This document shows positions 1-8,587 of a stretch of 64,000 bases of DNA, piece by piece. The notes below the pieces were generated by a model, which ran no database searches, had not been told where the DNA came from, and saw nothing but the letters and a program-made list of their open reading frames with translations. Position numbers and translations under genes: made by a program. Each line of letters opens with the position of its first letter. Within the stretch, counting starts at the first letter, position 1. Location of the stretch: the NCBI RefSeq assembly GCF_040253615.1, contig NZ_JBEJGY010000004.1:3782001-3846000 (forward strand), read 5' to 3'. Source of the stretch: Streptomyces sp. Edi4. Lineage in GTDB: Bacteria > Actinomycetota > Actinomycetes > Streptomycetales > Streptomycetaceae.

Positions 1-138
1 TCGTCGATTTGCGCGTTCACGGGGACAGTCTCGGTCCGTCCCGCTAGCGTTTTCCATGGCCATACGGGGATGGTCGGGGAGGCGTTGACCAGCCTCAACT
101 CCCCTTGTACCGGGTCGAATTCACCGAGGCTGAGTCGT

Positions 139-158
139 GACCGGTTGAGACCGGTTGA
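139..158. repeat. Tandem 10-bp direct repeat upstream of the XRE gene
   Basis: GACCGGTTGA occurs twice back to back, ending 18 bases before the ATG of the XRE regulator. Its place between promoter and start suits an operator for autoregulation, but that is inference. The rest of positions 1-176 holds no gene that I can support. Confidence 0.45.
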
Positions 159-176
159 GTCGGAGCGTGATCGCAC

Positions 177-1013
177 ATGGCACGATCAGAAAACAAGGAG
201 ACGGCGGGTCCGACCGCCCAGATGGTCGCCAAACTCGCCCGCCGATTGCGGCTGCGAAAAGGGTGGTCGCAAGAGAAATTGGGAAAGCTTCTCGGCTTCT
301 CCGCCGGGGCGGTGAGCGCGATGGAAACGCTGGCCCAGCCCGCGTCCGACGACATGCTCGTCGCGCTGGAGAAGGTTCTCGGGGAGGACATGGGCATCTT
401 CGAGGAGGCCCGCCCGTTCGTCCGGTTGGAGAAGTATCCGGTGCAGTTCCAGGACTACGCGCCCCTGGAGGAAAAGGCGGTAGTGCTGCGGTTGTACGCC
501 ACCCTGGTCGTCCACGGCCTCTTCCAGACGGAGGAGTACGCCCGCGCCCTGATCGGCGGCGGCTACCCTCCGCTCTCCGAGCAGCGGGTCGAGGAACTGG
601 TCGAGGTGCGGATGGCACGCAAGGCCCTCTTCGACCGCGAGCCCGTCGCGCTGATCGAGGTGGTGCTGGAGGAGTCCGTACTGCGACGGGTGATCGGCAG
701 CGCGGAGGTCATGCGGGGGCAGTTGCTGCACCTGGCGGAGTGCGCGCGCCGGAGGAACGTGACGCTTCAAGTGCTGCCGATGGACTGCGGATTGGGCGGC
801 GAACACCCCGGCGCTCGGGGCAACATCAACCTCCTCGAAACCCCGGCGTACGACCGCTTGGCCTACCTGGAGCCGCAGGACGAAAGTCTGCTGCTTTCCG
901 ATGCTACAAAGGTGAGTACGTACGCTCAGCGCTATGCGAAGATCCAAGCACAGGCCCTGGATCCTCGCGCATCACTGGGCCTCATCGAGGAGTTGGCGGG
1001 AGAGCAGAGATGA
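177..1013 (+). CDS. XRE-family regulator with DUF5753 (Scr1 type)
   Basis: 278 residues. An N-terminal XRE helix-turn-helix (about residues 15-65; WSQEKLGKLLGFSAGAVSAME) is followed by a DUF5753-type domain (about 95-270; YAPLEEKAVVLRLY, LFQTEEYARAL, LQVLPMDCG, ASLGLIEELAG). This is the standard size and order for the Streptomyces regulators that pair with DUF397 proteins, in the manner of BldB/WhiJ-like or antitoxin-like switches. The stop codon overlaps the ATG of the downstream DUF397 gene as ATGA, so the two are translationally coupled. The ribosome site before the ATG is weak. The family's DNA targets and signals are mostly unknown, so only the regulatory role is secure. Confidence 0.9.
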   Translation: MARSENKETAGPTAQMVAKLARRLRLRKGWSQEKLGKLLGFSAGAVSAMETLAQPASDDMLVALEKVLGEDMGIFEEARPFVRLEKYPVQFQDYAPLEEKAVVLRLYATLVVHGLFQTEEYARALIGGGYPPLSEQRVEELVEVRMARKALFDREPVALIEVVLEESVLRRVIGSAEVMRGQLLHLAECARRRNVTLQVLPMDCGLGGEHPGARGNINLLETPAYDRLAYLEPQDESLLLSDATKVSTYAQRYAKIQAQALDPRASLGLIEELAGEQR

Positions 1014-1321
1014 GCAACAACCTCCGGTGGTTCAAGTCCAGCTACAGCAGCTCCAGCGGCGGGGACTGCCTAGAGACGACCTTCACGTGGCGCAAGTCCT
1101 CGTACAGCTACAGTGGTGGCGGTAACTGCGTAGAAGTCGCCCTCCCTTGGCGCAAATCCTCGTACAGCAGCGACAGCGGCGGCGACTGCGTAGAGGTGGC
1201 CGCCTGCTGTGAAGCCGTCCACATACGGGACTCCAAGGCCACCGACGGGCCCTCGCTCGCCGTCGCGCCCGGGACCTGGACCGCGTTCCTCGGGTGGAAG
1301 GCGGCGTCCCCGGCCCGGTGA
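1010..1321 (+). CDS. DUF397 protein with triplicated N-terminal motif
   Basis: 103 residues, starting at the ATG inside the ATGA overlap with the XRE gene. Ordinary DUF397 proteins are about 60-80 residues with a single W-[RF]-K-S-S-Y-S...GG-[DN]-C-[LV]-E-V block. Here the block occurs three times with an exact 20-residue (60-base) period at residues 7-26, 27-46 and 47-66. A normal DUF397 C-terminus follows (VHIRDSKA, SLAVAPGTWTAFL). The copies differ at several positions, so the triplication is not freshly made. DUF397 proteins are thought to be partners of the XRE/DUF5753 regulators; the effect of extra copies is unknown. Confidence 0.85.
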   Translation: MSNNLRWFKSSYSSSSGGDCLETTFTWRKSSYSYSGGGNCVEVALPWRKSSYSSDSGGDCVEVAACCEAVHIRDSKATDGPSLAVAPGTWTAFLGWKAASPAR

Positions 1322-1359
1322 CCCCGGGTGGGGGCGGCCGGCGGGGCCATAATCGCCGG

Positions 1360-1935
1360 ATGCCCATCCTGAGTTACCCCGAGGCCGACACACCGCCCCC
1401 GCTGCGCGCCCAGGTGCTCGCCCTCCAGGACGAGGCCTGGCCGCCGGGTGACGTACCGAGCAGCGGGCCGAGCCACGATCCGGGGCTCGACCCGCTCTCG
1501 ATGCTGCTCACCGACGAACACGGCACCGTGCTCGCCGCCCTCGCCATCCTGCGCAAGGACCTCACGCACGCGGGACACCGGCTGCGGGCGGGCGGCCTGA
1601 GCACGGTGGTGACGCGGCGTACCGAACGGGGGCAGGGGTACGGGCGGCGACTTGTGGGCGCGGCCCGGGAGGCGATGGCCTCGTACGGGATCGACCTCGG
1701 CCTCTTCACGTGCGACCGGCCGCTGCGCGCGTTCTACGAGCGGGCGGGCTGGCGGGAGCTGCCCGGCGCCGTCGTGGTGGGCGGCACGCCCGACGCGCCG
1801 TTCCCGAGCGACGGGGCGGGCTTCGACAAGGTGACGCTGGCCGCCTTCTTCACACCCGCCGCCCGCGCCGCCAGGCCGTCGCTGCGGGGTGCCCGGATCG
1901 CGCTGTATCCGGGCACGGTCGACAGACTCTGGTGA
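1360..1935 (+). CDS. GNAT-family N-acetyltransferase
   Basis: 191 residues from the ATG at 1360; an upstream in-frame start at 1294 would add Gly/Arg-rich sequence overlapping the preceding gene. The acetyl-CoA binding motif A is visible as GLSTVVTRRTERGQGYGRRLV (about residues 85-105), followed by LGLFTCDRPLRAFYERAGW, the usual strand-helix end of a GNAT fold. The substrate cannot be told from sequence. It stands alone downstream of the DUF397 gene and converges on purA. Confidence 0.82.
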   Translation: MPILSYPEADTPPPLRAQVLALQDEAWPPGDVPSSGPSHDPGLDPLSMLLTDEHGTVLAALAILRKDLTHAGHRLRAGGLSTVVTRRTERGQGYGRRLVGAAREAMASYGIDLGLFTCDRPLRAFYERAGWRELPGAVVVGGTPDAPFPSDGAGFDKVTLAAFFTPAARAARPSLRGARIALYPGTVDRLW

Positions 1936-2337
1936 CGCGGAGGGCCACCCGGCGCGCTCGGATGAAGAGGGCGTACAGCCGCCCGGCCCGGGCGGTGAGG
2001 CTGGGCGCGCCGTAGCCGCCGGTCCGGATCTGGGTGGTGGACCGGGTGGTGCCGTTCTGGACGGCGATGCGGACGGGCGCGGTGTCCACGATGGGCTTGT
2101 CGTCGAAGGAACCGGCGCGGGTCTCCCCGCTCGTCCCGGCCGGCCGGGGTGGAGTAGGGGCTCAGCCCCCCGCGCCGCGCAGGGCAGCGCGAAGCCCCCC
2201 GGCGCCCGCTGGGGAGCATGCGCTGGGGGGCTTCGTCCGGACCGGCGCCGGGCGGGCGCCGGTCCGGCCGTACGGGATGGCCGCATGGGACAGCCGTACG
2301 GGACAGCCGTACTGAATGGCCGTACTGAATGGCCGTA
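1936..2337. other. Intergenic region between convergent GNAT and purA genes
   Basis: No gene is supported here. It holds a strong hairpin (2190-2235) and a tandem repeat array against the purA stop (2288-2338). The remainder is GC-rich sequence without recognisable features. Confidence 0.6.
2190..2235. terminator. Hairpin terminator between GNAT and purA
   Basis: Perfect 11-base inverted arms, CGAAGCCCCCC (2190-2200) and GGGGGGCTTCG (2225-2235), with a 24-base loop. The U-tract is poor, as is common in Streptomyces. It could stop both convergent transcripts. Confidence 0.6.
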
Positions 2338-2338
2338 C
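2288..2338. repeat. Two short tandem repeats at the 3' end of purA
   Basis: GGACAGCCGTAC occurs at 2288-2299 and 2301-2312. TGAATGGCCGTAC occurs twice without a gap at 2313-2325 and 2326-2338, and the last copy touches the purA stop codon. All share a GCCGTAC core. Confidence 0.8.
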
Positions 2339-3621
2339 TAGATGAAGGAGTTGATCTCGATCGTCTCGGTGCGGCCGGGGCCGACGCCGATCGCGGAGAT
2401 CGGGGCGCCCGACATCTCCTCAAGCGCCTTCACATAGGCCTGCGCGTTCTTCGGCAGGTCGGCGAAGGTCTTGGCCTTGGTGATGTCCTCGGACCAGCCG
2501 GGCAGCTTCTCGTAGATCGGCTTCGCGTGGTGGAAGTCGGTCTGCGAGTACGGCAGTTCCTCGACGCGCTTGCCGTCGATCTCGTACGCGACGCACACCG
2601 GGATCTCCTCCCAGCCGGTCAGCACGTCCAGCTTGGTGAGGAAGAAGTCGGTCAGGCCGTTGACGCGGGTCGCGTAGCGGGCGATCGGCGCGTCGAACCA
2701 GCCGCAGCGGCGGTCGCGGCCCGTGGTGACGCCCCGCTCGCCGCCGATGCGGCGCAGCGCCTCGCCGTCCTCGTCGAACAGCTCGGTCGGGAACGGGCCG
2801 GCGCCGACGCGGGTCGTGTACGCCTTCAGGATGCCGATGACGCGGCTGATCTTCGTCGGGCCCACGCCGGTGCCGGTGCAGGCGCCGCCCGCCGTCGGGT
2901 TCGAGGAGGTGACGAAGGGGTACGTGCCGTGGTCGACGTCGAGCAGGGTGCCCTGGCCGCCCTCGAAGAGCACGACCTTGTCGTCGTCGAGCGCCTGGTT
3001 CAGGATCAGCGTGGTGTCGGCGACGAACGGCCTCAGCTGCTCCGCGTACTGGAGCATCTCCTCGACGATCTTGCCGGCCTCGATCGCGCGGCGGTTGTAG
3101 ACCTTGGCGAGCAGCTGGTTCTTGCCCTCCAGAGCCGCCTCGACCTTCTGCTCCAGGATCGACTCGTCGTAGAGGTCCTGGACGCGGATGCCGACGCGGT
3201 TGATCTTGTCGGCGTAGGTCGGGCCGATGCCGCGGCCGGTGGTCCCGATCTTGCGCTTGCCGAGGAAGCGCTCGGAGACCTTGTCGAGCGTGACGTTGTA
3301 CGGCGTGATCAGGTGAGCGTTTCCGCTGATCAGGAGCTTGGACGTGTCGACGCCGCGCTCGTTCAGCCCGCTCAGCTCGGAGAGCAGGACCGCCGGGTCG
3401 ACGACGACTCCGTTACCGATCACCGGGGTGCACCCCGGTGAGAGGATTCCGGAAGGGAGAAGATGCAGCGCGTACTTCTGGTCGCCTACGACGACGGTGT
3501 GGCCGGCATTGTTGCCGCCCTGGTAGCGCACCACATAGTCAACGGATCCACCGAGGAGGTCGGTGGCCTTTCCCTTGCCCTCGTCACCCCACTGAGCACC
3601 GAGCAGCACAAGTGCGGGCAC
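2338..3621 (-). CDS. purA: Adenylosuccinate synthetase
   Basis: 427 residues, full family length. PurA joins IMP and aspartate using GTP to give adenylosuccinate, the first committed step to AMP, in the cytoplasm. Signature sequences are present: the N-terminal GTP-binding loop QWGDEGKGK (residues 10-18), GNNAGHTVV (about 37-45), GTTGRGIGP, and the GGERGVTTGRDRRCGWFD region. It begins MPALVLLGAQ. It is a single-gene unit, divergent from the lipid-kinase-like gene with about 177 bases between starts. Confidence 0.98.
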   Translation of the reverse strand: MPALVLLGAQWGDEGKGKATDLLGGSVDYVVRYQGGNNAGHTVVVGDQKYALHLLPSGILSPGCTPVIGNGVVVDPAVLLSELSGLNERGVDTSKLLISGNAHLITPYNVTLDKVSERFLGKRKIGTTGRGIGPTYADKINRVGIRVQDLYDESILEQKVEAALEGKNQLLAKVYNRRAIEAGKIVEEMLQYAEQLRPFVADTTLILNQALDDDKVVLFEGGQGTLLDVDHGTYPFVTSSNPTAGGACTGTGVGPTKISRVIGILKAYTTRVGAGPFPTELFDEDGEALRRIGGERGVTTGRDRRCGWFDAPIARYATRVNGLTDFFLTKLDVLTGWEEIPVCVAYEIDGKRVEELPYSQTDFHHAKPIYEKLPGWSEDITKAKTFADLPKNAQAYVKALEEMSGAPISAIGVGPGRTETIEINSFI

Positions 3622-3736
3622 AGGCGTACACCCCTTCCGGGCGGGGCATGTCCAAGGTCAGGGGCATACGCGTTCCCTACATGGGTGCGTACACCATGGG
3701 CCTGATCCGTTGAACCGGTTGCCCCGGAATAGACGA

Positions 3737-3764
3737 AGCCCCTGGCGCAATAGCGCAAGGGGCT
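3737..3764. promoter_or_regulatory. Stable hairpin in the purA / kinase-like divergent region
   Basis: Arms 3737-3748 (AGCCCCTGGCGC) and 3753-3764 (GCGCAAGGGGCT) pair over 12 bases with one mismatch and a four-base loop. It ends 34 bases before the GTG of the downstream gene, inside its likely leader. It may be a leader structure or a terminator of upstream transcription; the sequence does not decide. Confidence 0.5.
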
Positions 3765-3798
3765 CTTGCACAAAGATGCTACCCGAGGAAGGACCGAG

Positions 3799-4605
3799 GT
3801 GTCGGCTGCGCACCAGCTCGTCGTGCTCATCGACCCGGTCGCCCGCCGTATTGACGGCGAGTCCGTGCGGATCGCGAAAGATGTGCTGTGTGCGGGAGCA
3901 CAGGCGAAAATCTGCTGGCCACAGGGGCCGGAGGAGTTCGCGCGTGCGCTGGCCCGGCGGGGTCGGCGGCGCACGGTGGTGGTCGGCGACGACCAGGCGC
4001 TGCTACGCACCGTGACGCTGCTGCACAAGGAGCGTGAGCTCGGGCGGGGCGAACTGGCCCTGGTCCCGGTGGGCACGGCGGACTCGCTGCGGCTCGCGCG
4101 TTCGCTCGGGGTGCCGATGGGGGCGGTGGCGGCCGCGCGGGCCGTCCTGGAGGGCGCGGGGCGCCGGCTGGACCTGCTGGTCGACGACTGCGACGAGGTG
4201 GTGCTCGGGGCGCTGCGGGTGCCCGCGCTCGGGCCGGCGCGGGCGCGGGCCGCCTCGCCGACGGTGTGGGGGGCGGCGCGCTCCCTCGTACGCACCCTGG
4301 TGCGGGCGCCCGCGCCGGTCGCGGCGGCGGTGGCGCACCGGTTGCGGGTGGAGGCGGACGGGGTGCTCCTGAGCGACCTCGACCTGCCGGTGGCCGGGGT
4401 GTCCGTCGCCTCCGCGGACGGGCTGGCGCAGGTCGCGGTGCGGGGGTGTGCGGGGGAGTGGGTGCGGGCGTCGGCGCGGGCGGTCACGATCTCCGGGCCG
4501 GTGGGTGGGTTTCGCTACCGCGCGGATGGGGTGGCGGCGGGGCCTGTACGCACGCGTACGTGGACGGTACGCCCGGGGGCGTGGGAGCTGATCCTCCCAA
4601 CTTAG
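3799..4605 (+). CDS. Diacylglycerol-kinase-like (DAGK catalytic domain) protein
   Basis: 268 residues from the GTG at 3799, which has a good site (GAGGAAGGA) about 8 bases upstream. The N-terminus carries the lipid-kinase fold: LVVLIDPVARR, then TVVVGDDQALLRTV, and LALVPVGTADSLRLARSLG, the equivalent of the GGDGT/PxGTxN motifs. GGDGT is replaced by GDDQA and GTxN by GTADS, so ATP-site residues differ from active DAGK or sphingosine kinases. The C-terminal half (DGVLLSDLDLPVAGVSV) matches the family's beta-sandwich. Activity is therefore uncertain. Confidence 0.7.
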   Translation: MSAAHQLVVLIDPVARRIDGESVRIAKDVLCAGAQAKICWPQGPEEFARALARRGRRRTVVVGDDQALLRTVTLLHKERELGRGELALVPVGTADSLRLARSLGVPMGAVAAARAVLEGAGRRLDLLVDDCDEVVLGALRVPALGPARARAASPTVWGAARSLVRTLVRAPAPVAAAVAHRLRVEADGVLLSDLDLPVAGVSVASADGLAQVAVRGCAGEWVRASARAVTISGPVGGFRYRADGVAAGPVRTRTWTVRPGAWELILPT

Positions 4606-4619
4606 CCCCGCCCCCGCGC

Positions 4620-5110
4620 GGCCCCGGCCCGGTCTCGGCTCCGGCTCGCGCCCTACAGGGCCTTAGCCCTGCGACCCCGGGTGCCCTACAGGGGCGCGGG
4701 GAACTGCGCGGGTGACCCAGCACGGTCCGCAGACGAAAGCGGGGTTACTGGGGCTCTGCCCCAGACCCCGGGGACTGGCCCCACCCCGCCCCTTCCCGAA
4801 ACCCTCCGGGGGTGAGAGTGGGGCTGAGGTACAGGATCCTGGGGCTCCGCCCCAGTCCCCGTTCGCGCCTGAAGGGCGCTCGTCCTCAATCGCCGGACAG
4901 GCTGACTGTGCTGCCCGGCACCGAGTAGTTCAGGGGCGCGGGGAACTGCGCAAGCTGGGCTGAGGAGGTGCACGCCGCCCGGCATCGAGTCGCCAAGGGG
5001 CGCGGGGAACTGCGCGCCAGGTGCCAGGACGTGCACGCCGCCCCGCACCGGGCAGCCAAGCCGCGCAAGCAGGCCCGCACCGGGCAGCCAAGCCGCGCGA
5101 GCAACCCCGC
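4620..5110. repeat. Cluster of dispersed Streptomyces repeats
   Basis: This gene-free stretch holds three direct copies of GGGGCGCGGGGAACTGCGC at 4691-4709, 4933-4951 and 4997-5015. It also holds two CTGGGGC-NNN-GCCCCAG hairpins (4748-4764 and 4839-4855), and two near-copies of a GCACCGGGCAGCCAAGCCGCG segment, cut here by one base change, at about 5046-5098. The same 19-base core forms the arrays around the MFS gene at 16-18.3 kb. The hairpins may also act as terminators for the convergent genes. Confidence 0.85.
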
Positions 5111-5117
5111 TGAGGCG

Positions 5118-6338
5118 TCAGCAAAGGACCTGGAGTTCCGTCAGGCCCCGGATGACGAACCCCGGCCCCCGCCCCGGCTCCGCCGCCAAACGCAGATGCG
5201 GCGCCTTCGCCAGCAACTCTCCGAAGGAGGCCAGGAGTTCCAGGCGGGCCAGCGGCGCGCCCAGGCAGTAGTGGATGCCCGCGCCGAAGGAGATGTGCGG
5301 GTTGTCCGCGCGGGCGAGGTCCAGGACGGCGGGGTTCAAGAACCGGGCCGGGTCGTGGTTGGCGGAGCCGAAGAGGAGCGCCACCTCGCTGCCGCGCGGA
5401 AGAACCTGCCCCGCGAACTCGATGTCCTCCAGCACCCACCGCTCGAAGAGCTGGAGCGGGGTGTCGTAGCGCATCAGCTCCTCCACGGCCGTGGAAAGCA
5501 GGGCCTCCGGCGCGGCACGGAGCGCGGCCAGCTGCCCGGGGTTGCTCAGCAGCGCCCACCAGCCATTCGCGGTGGTGTTGACGGTCGCCTCGTGCCCCGC
5601 GTTCAGGAGCAGGACACACGTGGAGATCATCTCCTGCTCGGTCAGACGGGAGCCGGCGCCCTCGTCGTCGTACGCCGCGATGAGCGCGGAGATCAGGTCG
5701 TCCCCGGGACTCGTGCGCCGCTCGGCGATCAACTCCCGCAGGTAACCGCCGAATTCGAGCGAGGCGCGTACGGCGCGGGCCGCGGTCTCCTCGCTCGGGT
5801 TCAGCTCGTACATGCCGCAGATCGCGGCGGACCAGGGGCGCAGCAGAGGGCGGTCCGCGGCGGGGATGCCGAGCATTTCGGCGATGACGGCGACGGGCAG
5901 GGGTTCGGCGACCTCCGCGACGAGGTCGCCGCCGCCCGCCGCGACGAAGTCGTCCACGAGCCGGGCGGCGAGACGGCGCACGGTCGGAGCGAGCCGCTCG
6001 ACGGTGCGTGGGGTGAACGCCTGCGAGACGAGTCGGCGGATGCGGGTGTGGTCCGGGGGCTCCAGGTCGAGCATGCCGTGGTCGTTGAGGGTGTGGAAGG
6101 GCTCGTGCGCGGGAGGCGGCGGCGTACGGCCGAACTCCTCGTGCGTGAAGCGGTGTTGATAGCTTCGGCCGAGCCGCCGGTCCCGGAGCAGCGCGGACAC
6201 GTCGGCGTGGTGGGGGATCAGCCACTGGTTCGTGGGCGCGTGGTGGTGGATCCGCCCGGCCGCGCGGAGTTCCGCGTAGGCGGGGTAGGGGTCGGTCACG
6301 AAGTCCTGGGCGTCGGGGCGGAACGGGGTGTGGTCCAT
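5118..6338 (-). CDS. Cytochrome P450
   Basis: 406 residues, normal for a soluble bacterial class I P450. The heme-binding loop is FGAGIHYCLGAPLARLE with axial Cys358. The I-helix oxygen-activation motif is AGHEAT (about residues 245-250), and the ExxR pair appears in EELMRYDTPLQ. The N-terminus (DPYPAYAELR) is typical of CYP105/107-like enzymes. The substrate is unknown: no ferredoxin or biosynthetic genes adjoin it. The genes on both sides are a repeat cluster and a separate two-component system on the same strand. Confidence 0.95.
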   Translation of the reverse strand: MDHTPFRPDAQDFVTDPYPAYAELRAAGRIHHHAPTNQWLIPHHADVSALLRDRRLGRSYQHRFTHEEFGRTPPPPAHEPFHTLNDHGMLDLEPPDHTRIRRLVSQAFTPRTVERLAPTVRRLAARLVDDFVAAGGGDLVAEVAEPLPVAVIAEMLGIPAADRPLLRPWSAAICGMYELNPSEETAARAVRASLEFGGYLRELIAERRTSPGDDLISALIAAYDDEGAGSRLTEQEMISTCVLLLNAGHEATVNTTANGWWALLSNPGQLAALRAAPEALLSTAVEELMRYDTPLQLFERWVLEDIEFAGQVLPRGSEVALLFGSANHDPARFLNPAVLDLARADNPHISFGAGIHYCLGAPLARLELLASFGELLAKAPHLRLAAEPGRGPGFVIRGLTELQVLC

Positions 6339-6423
6339 CCGGTGAGGATGAACCCCGGCCGCCCCTCCTGTCCCGCGAATCCACGCGGAGGCCGGGGCCG
6401 GGGCCGGGCCCAGGGGTCAGGGG

Positions 6424-7086
6424 TCAGGACGGGGTGACCAGGCGGGTTTCGTAGGCGTAGACCGCCGCCTGCGTGCGGTCGCGCAGGCCCAGCTTCACCA
6501 GCACCCGGCTGACATGCGTCTTGATCGTCGACTCCGCCACCACAAGCCGCTCCGCGATCTCCTGGTTGGAAAGACCCCCCGCGATCAGCACCAGCACCTC
6601 CGTCTCGCGGTCGGTCAGCTCCTCGACCTCACCCGTCGGCGACGACGCCCGCTGGGCCGGCAGGACCCGGGCGAACTCGTTGATCAGGCGCCGGGTCACC
6701 GAGGGGGCGAGCAGCGCCTCCCCGGACGCCACCACCCGTACACCGTCGGCGAGTTGGCGCGCCGAGGCATCCTTGAGGAGGAACCCGGACGCCCCGGCCC
6801 GCAGCGCCTGGTAGACGTACTCGTCGAGGTCGAAGGTGGTCAGGACGAGCACCTTCGATGAGCCGTCCGCCGCGACGATCTCCCGCGTCGCCTCGATGCC
6901 GTTCATGCCGGGCATGCGGATGTCCATCAGGACCACGTCGGGGCGGAGCGCCCGGACCTGCGCCACCGCCTCGCGCCCGTCGACCGCCTCGCCGACGACC
7001 TCGATGTCCGGCTGCGCGCCGAGCAGGACGGAGAACCCCTCGCGCACCATCATCTGGTCGTCCACGATGAGGACCTTGATCGTCAC
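6424..7086 (-). CDS. NarL/FixJ-family response regulator
   Basis: 220 residues beginning at the GTG at 7086, which overlaps the kinase stop as GTGA. The receiver domain (1-120) shows VLIVDDQ with acidic residues at 9-10, phospho-acceptor Asp55 in LMDIRMPG, and the switch residues VLTTFDLDEYVYQALRAGASGFLLKD. A LuxR-type helix-turn-helix lies at about 150-210 (LTDRETEVLVLIAGGLSNQEIAERL, STIKTHVSRVLVKLGLRDR). It is the cognate regulator of the upstream kinase; its targets are unknown. Confidence 0.96.
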   Translation of the reverse strand: MTIKVLIVDDQMMVREGFSVLLGAQPDIEVVGEAVDGREAVAQVRALRPDVVLMDIRMPGMNGIEATREIVAADGSSKVLVLTTFDLDEYVYQALRAGASGFLLKDASARQLADGVRVVASGEALLAPSVTRRLINEFARVLPAQRASSPTGEVEELTDRETEVLVLIAGGLSNQEIAERLVVAESTIKTHVSRVLVKLGLRDRTQAAVYAYETRLVTPS

Positions 7087-8477
7087 GCCCGCTCTCCTGT
7101 CTCCTTGGCCAGGTCCACGGTGGACGCCGGCTCGGCCGGGGCGACCGGGGCGACCGGGATGAAGACGGTGACCTCGTAGCCGCCCTCGGCCGTCCGCTCG
7201 GCGGTCATCACACCGCCGAGCATCGCCACCCGTTCCGCCATGCCCGTGAGCCCGTGCCCCGACCCCTGCGACGGCCCCGCCTGCGAGGTCGCGGGCCCGT
7301 TGACGACGCGTAGGCCGAGCCCGCCCAGAACGTACCCGATCTCCACCCGCGCCCCGGCCCCCGGCGCGTGCCGCAGGGTGTTGCTGAGCGCTTCCTGGAT
7401 GATCCGGTACGCCGACAGCTCGACGCCCTGCGGGAGTTCGCGCACCGCGCCGGTGATGACCTTCTCCACGGGCAGCCCGGCCTCGCGGACGTTGGCGAGG
7501 AGGCTGTCCAGGTCGGCGAGGGTGGGCTGGGGGGCGTCCGGCGCCTCGTAGTCCTCGGCGCGTACGACACCGAGCACCCGGCGCAGTTCGGTGAGCGCGG
7601 CCACCGCGTTCTCGCGGATCGTGGCGAAGGCCTGGGTGAGCTCGGGCGGGGTGTTCTCGACCCGGTAGGGCGCGGCCTCGGCCTGGATGGCGACCACCGA
7701 CATGTGGTGTGCCACCACGTCGTGCAGCTCGCGGGCGATGTTGGTGCGCTCCTCCAGGACCGTGCGCCGGTCCCGCTCGACGGCGGTGACCGACTTCTCC
7801 GCGCTGACCTGCCGCTCGGCGTCCTTGCGGATGTGCACCACGGAGATGACGAGCAGGACCGTGCCGTAGAAGACAGCCATCTGCACGCTGCCCAGGGAGT
7901 CCGTGCGGCCCCTCATGGTGCTCAGCACCACGCTGATGGCGAGCGTGACCGCCCACATCCAGGCCGCCACCCGGGGCCGGGTGCGCAGCGCCACCACGGC
8001 CAGGACGCTCAGGTGCATGAACACCGTCCCTGGCGTCCACGGGCTCATGCCGCCGTGGTCCCCCAGCATCCCGCTGACCACGATCACCGCGCACGAGAGC
8101 CAGAACGCGCCGATGGGGCGTACCAGCGTCATGACCACCGGCACCGCCACGATCAGCCCGCTCAGCAGAAAGGCGCGGCCGCCGTCGAACGCGCTCAGAG
8201 CGGTGTAGCCGAACAGCGTCGTGAGGAACGCCAGGAAGCAGACCACCGCGTGCGGCGCCCAGGCGGCCGTCTCGCGCAGGCGTCCCGGCAGGTGGCGCGC
8301 TATCGCGCCGTCCGTCCGGCGGGGCGGGAGCGGCCGGTAGGCGAACGCGTCGTGGAACAGGTCCCGGCGCAGCCCTCCGTACGCGTCCATCGCGAACCGG
8401 AATTCCGGGGTGCGCCCGGCGCCGCCGCCCGCTGCCGTGCTGCCGCTGCCCTGCCGGGCTCTGTTCGTCTCGTTCAC
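7083..8477 (-). CDS. Two-component sensor histidine kinase (HisKA_3)
   Basis: About 464 residues if it begins at the GTG at 8477; GTGs at 8483 and 8486 and an ATG at 8391 are alternatives. Several membrane helices occupy about residues 60-215 (e.g. AVVCFLAFLTTLFGY, LLSGLIVAVPVVMTLV, AVFYGTVLLVISVVHI). The dimerisation and phosphorylation helix RELHDVVAHHMSVVAIQAEA carries the phospho-His. A HATPase domain follows (AYRIIQEALSNTLRHA, GSGHGLTGMAERV). No large extracellular sensor domain is seen, so it probably senses within the membrane. It is translationally coupled to the response regulator downstream. Confidence 0.95.
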   Translation of the reverse strand: MNETNRARQGSGSTAAGGGAGRTPEFRFAMDAYGGLRRDLFHDAFAYRPLPPRRTDGAIARHLPGRLRETAAWAPHAVVCFLAFLTTLFGYTALSAFDGGRAFLLSGLIVAVPVVMTLVRPIGAFWLSCAVIVVSGMLGDHGGMSPWTPGTVFMHLSVLAVVALRTRPRVAAWMWAVTLAISVVLSTMRGRTDSLGSVQMAVFYGTVLLVISVVHIRKDAERQVSAEKSVTAVERDRRTVLEERTNIARELHDVVAHHMSVVAIQAEAAPYRVENTPPELTQAFATIRENAVAALTELRRVLGVVRAEDYEAPDAPQPTLADLDSLLANVREAGLPVEKVITGAVRELPQGVELSAYRIIQEALSNTLRHAPGAGARVEIGYVLGGLGLRVVNGPATSQAGPSQGSGHGLTGMAERVAMLGGVMTAERTAEGGYEVTVFIPVAPVAPAEPASTVDLAKETGERA

Positions 8478-8587
8478 GCACACCACGGTAGGCGGCGGCC
8501 CCGGCGGAGGCGTCCGGCTGGATGGGGATCTCTCGGGGTCCGCCTCAGGGACTACACCGCGCCCGCGCCCTCCCCCACCCGGTGGCG

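Noticed and set aside
2329..3441. Long plus-strand open frame opposite purA
   Set aside because: It is the antisense of a certain purA gene; its Asp/Arg/Val/Leu composition is typical of high-GC shadow frames and it has no family motifs.
3737..3764. Purine riboswitch for purA
   Set aside because: The structure is a simple 12-base hairpin without the conserved three-way junction, and it lies in the leader of the opposite gene.
6424..8481. Single 685-residue reading joining kinase region and response regulator
   Set aside because: The first part is an out-of-frame reading of the histidine kinase; the true response regulator begins at the GTG at 7086 within a GTGA overlap.
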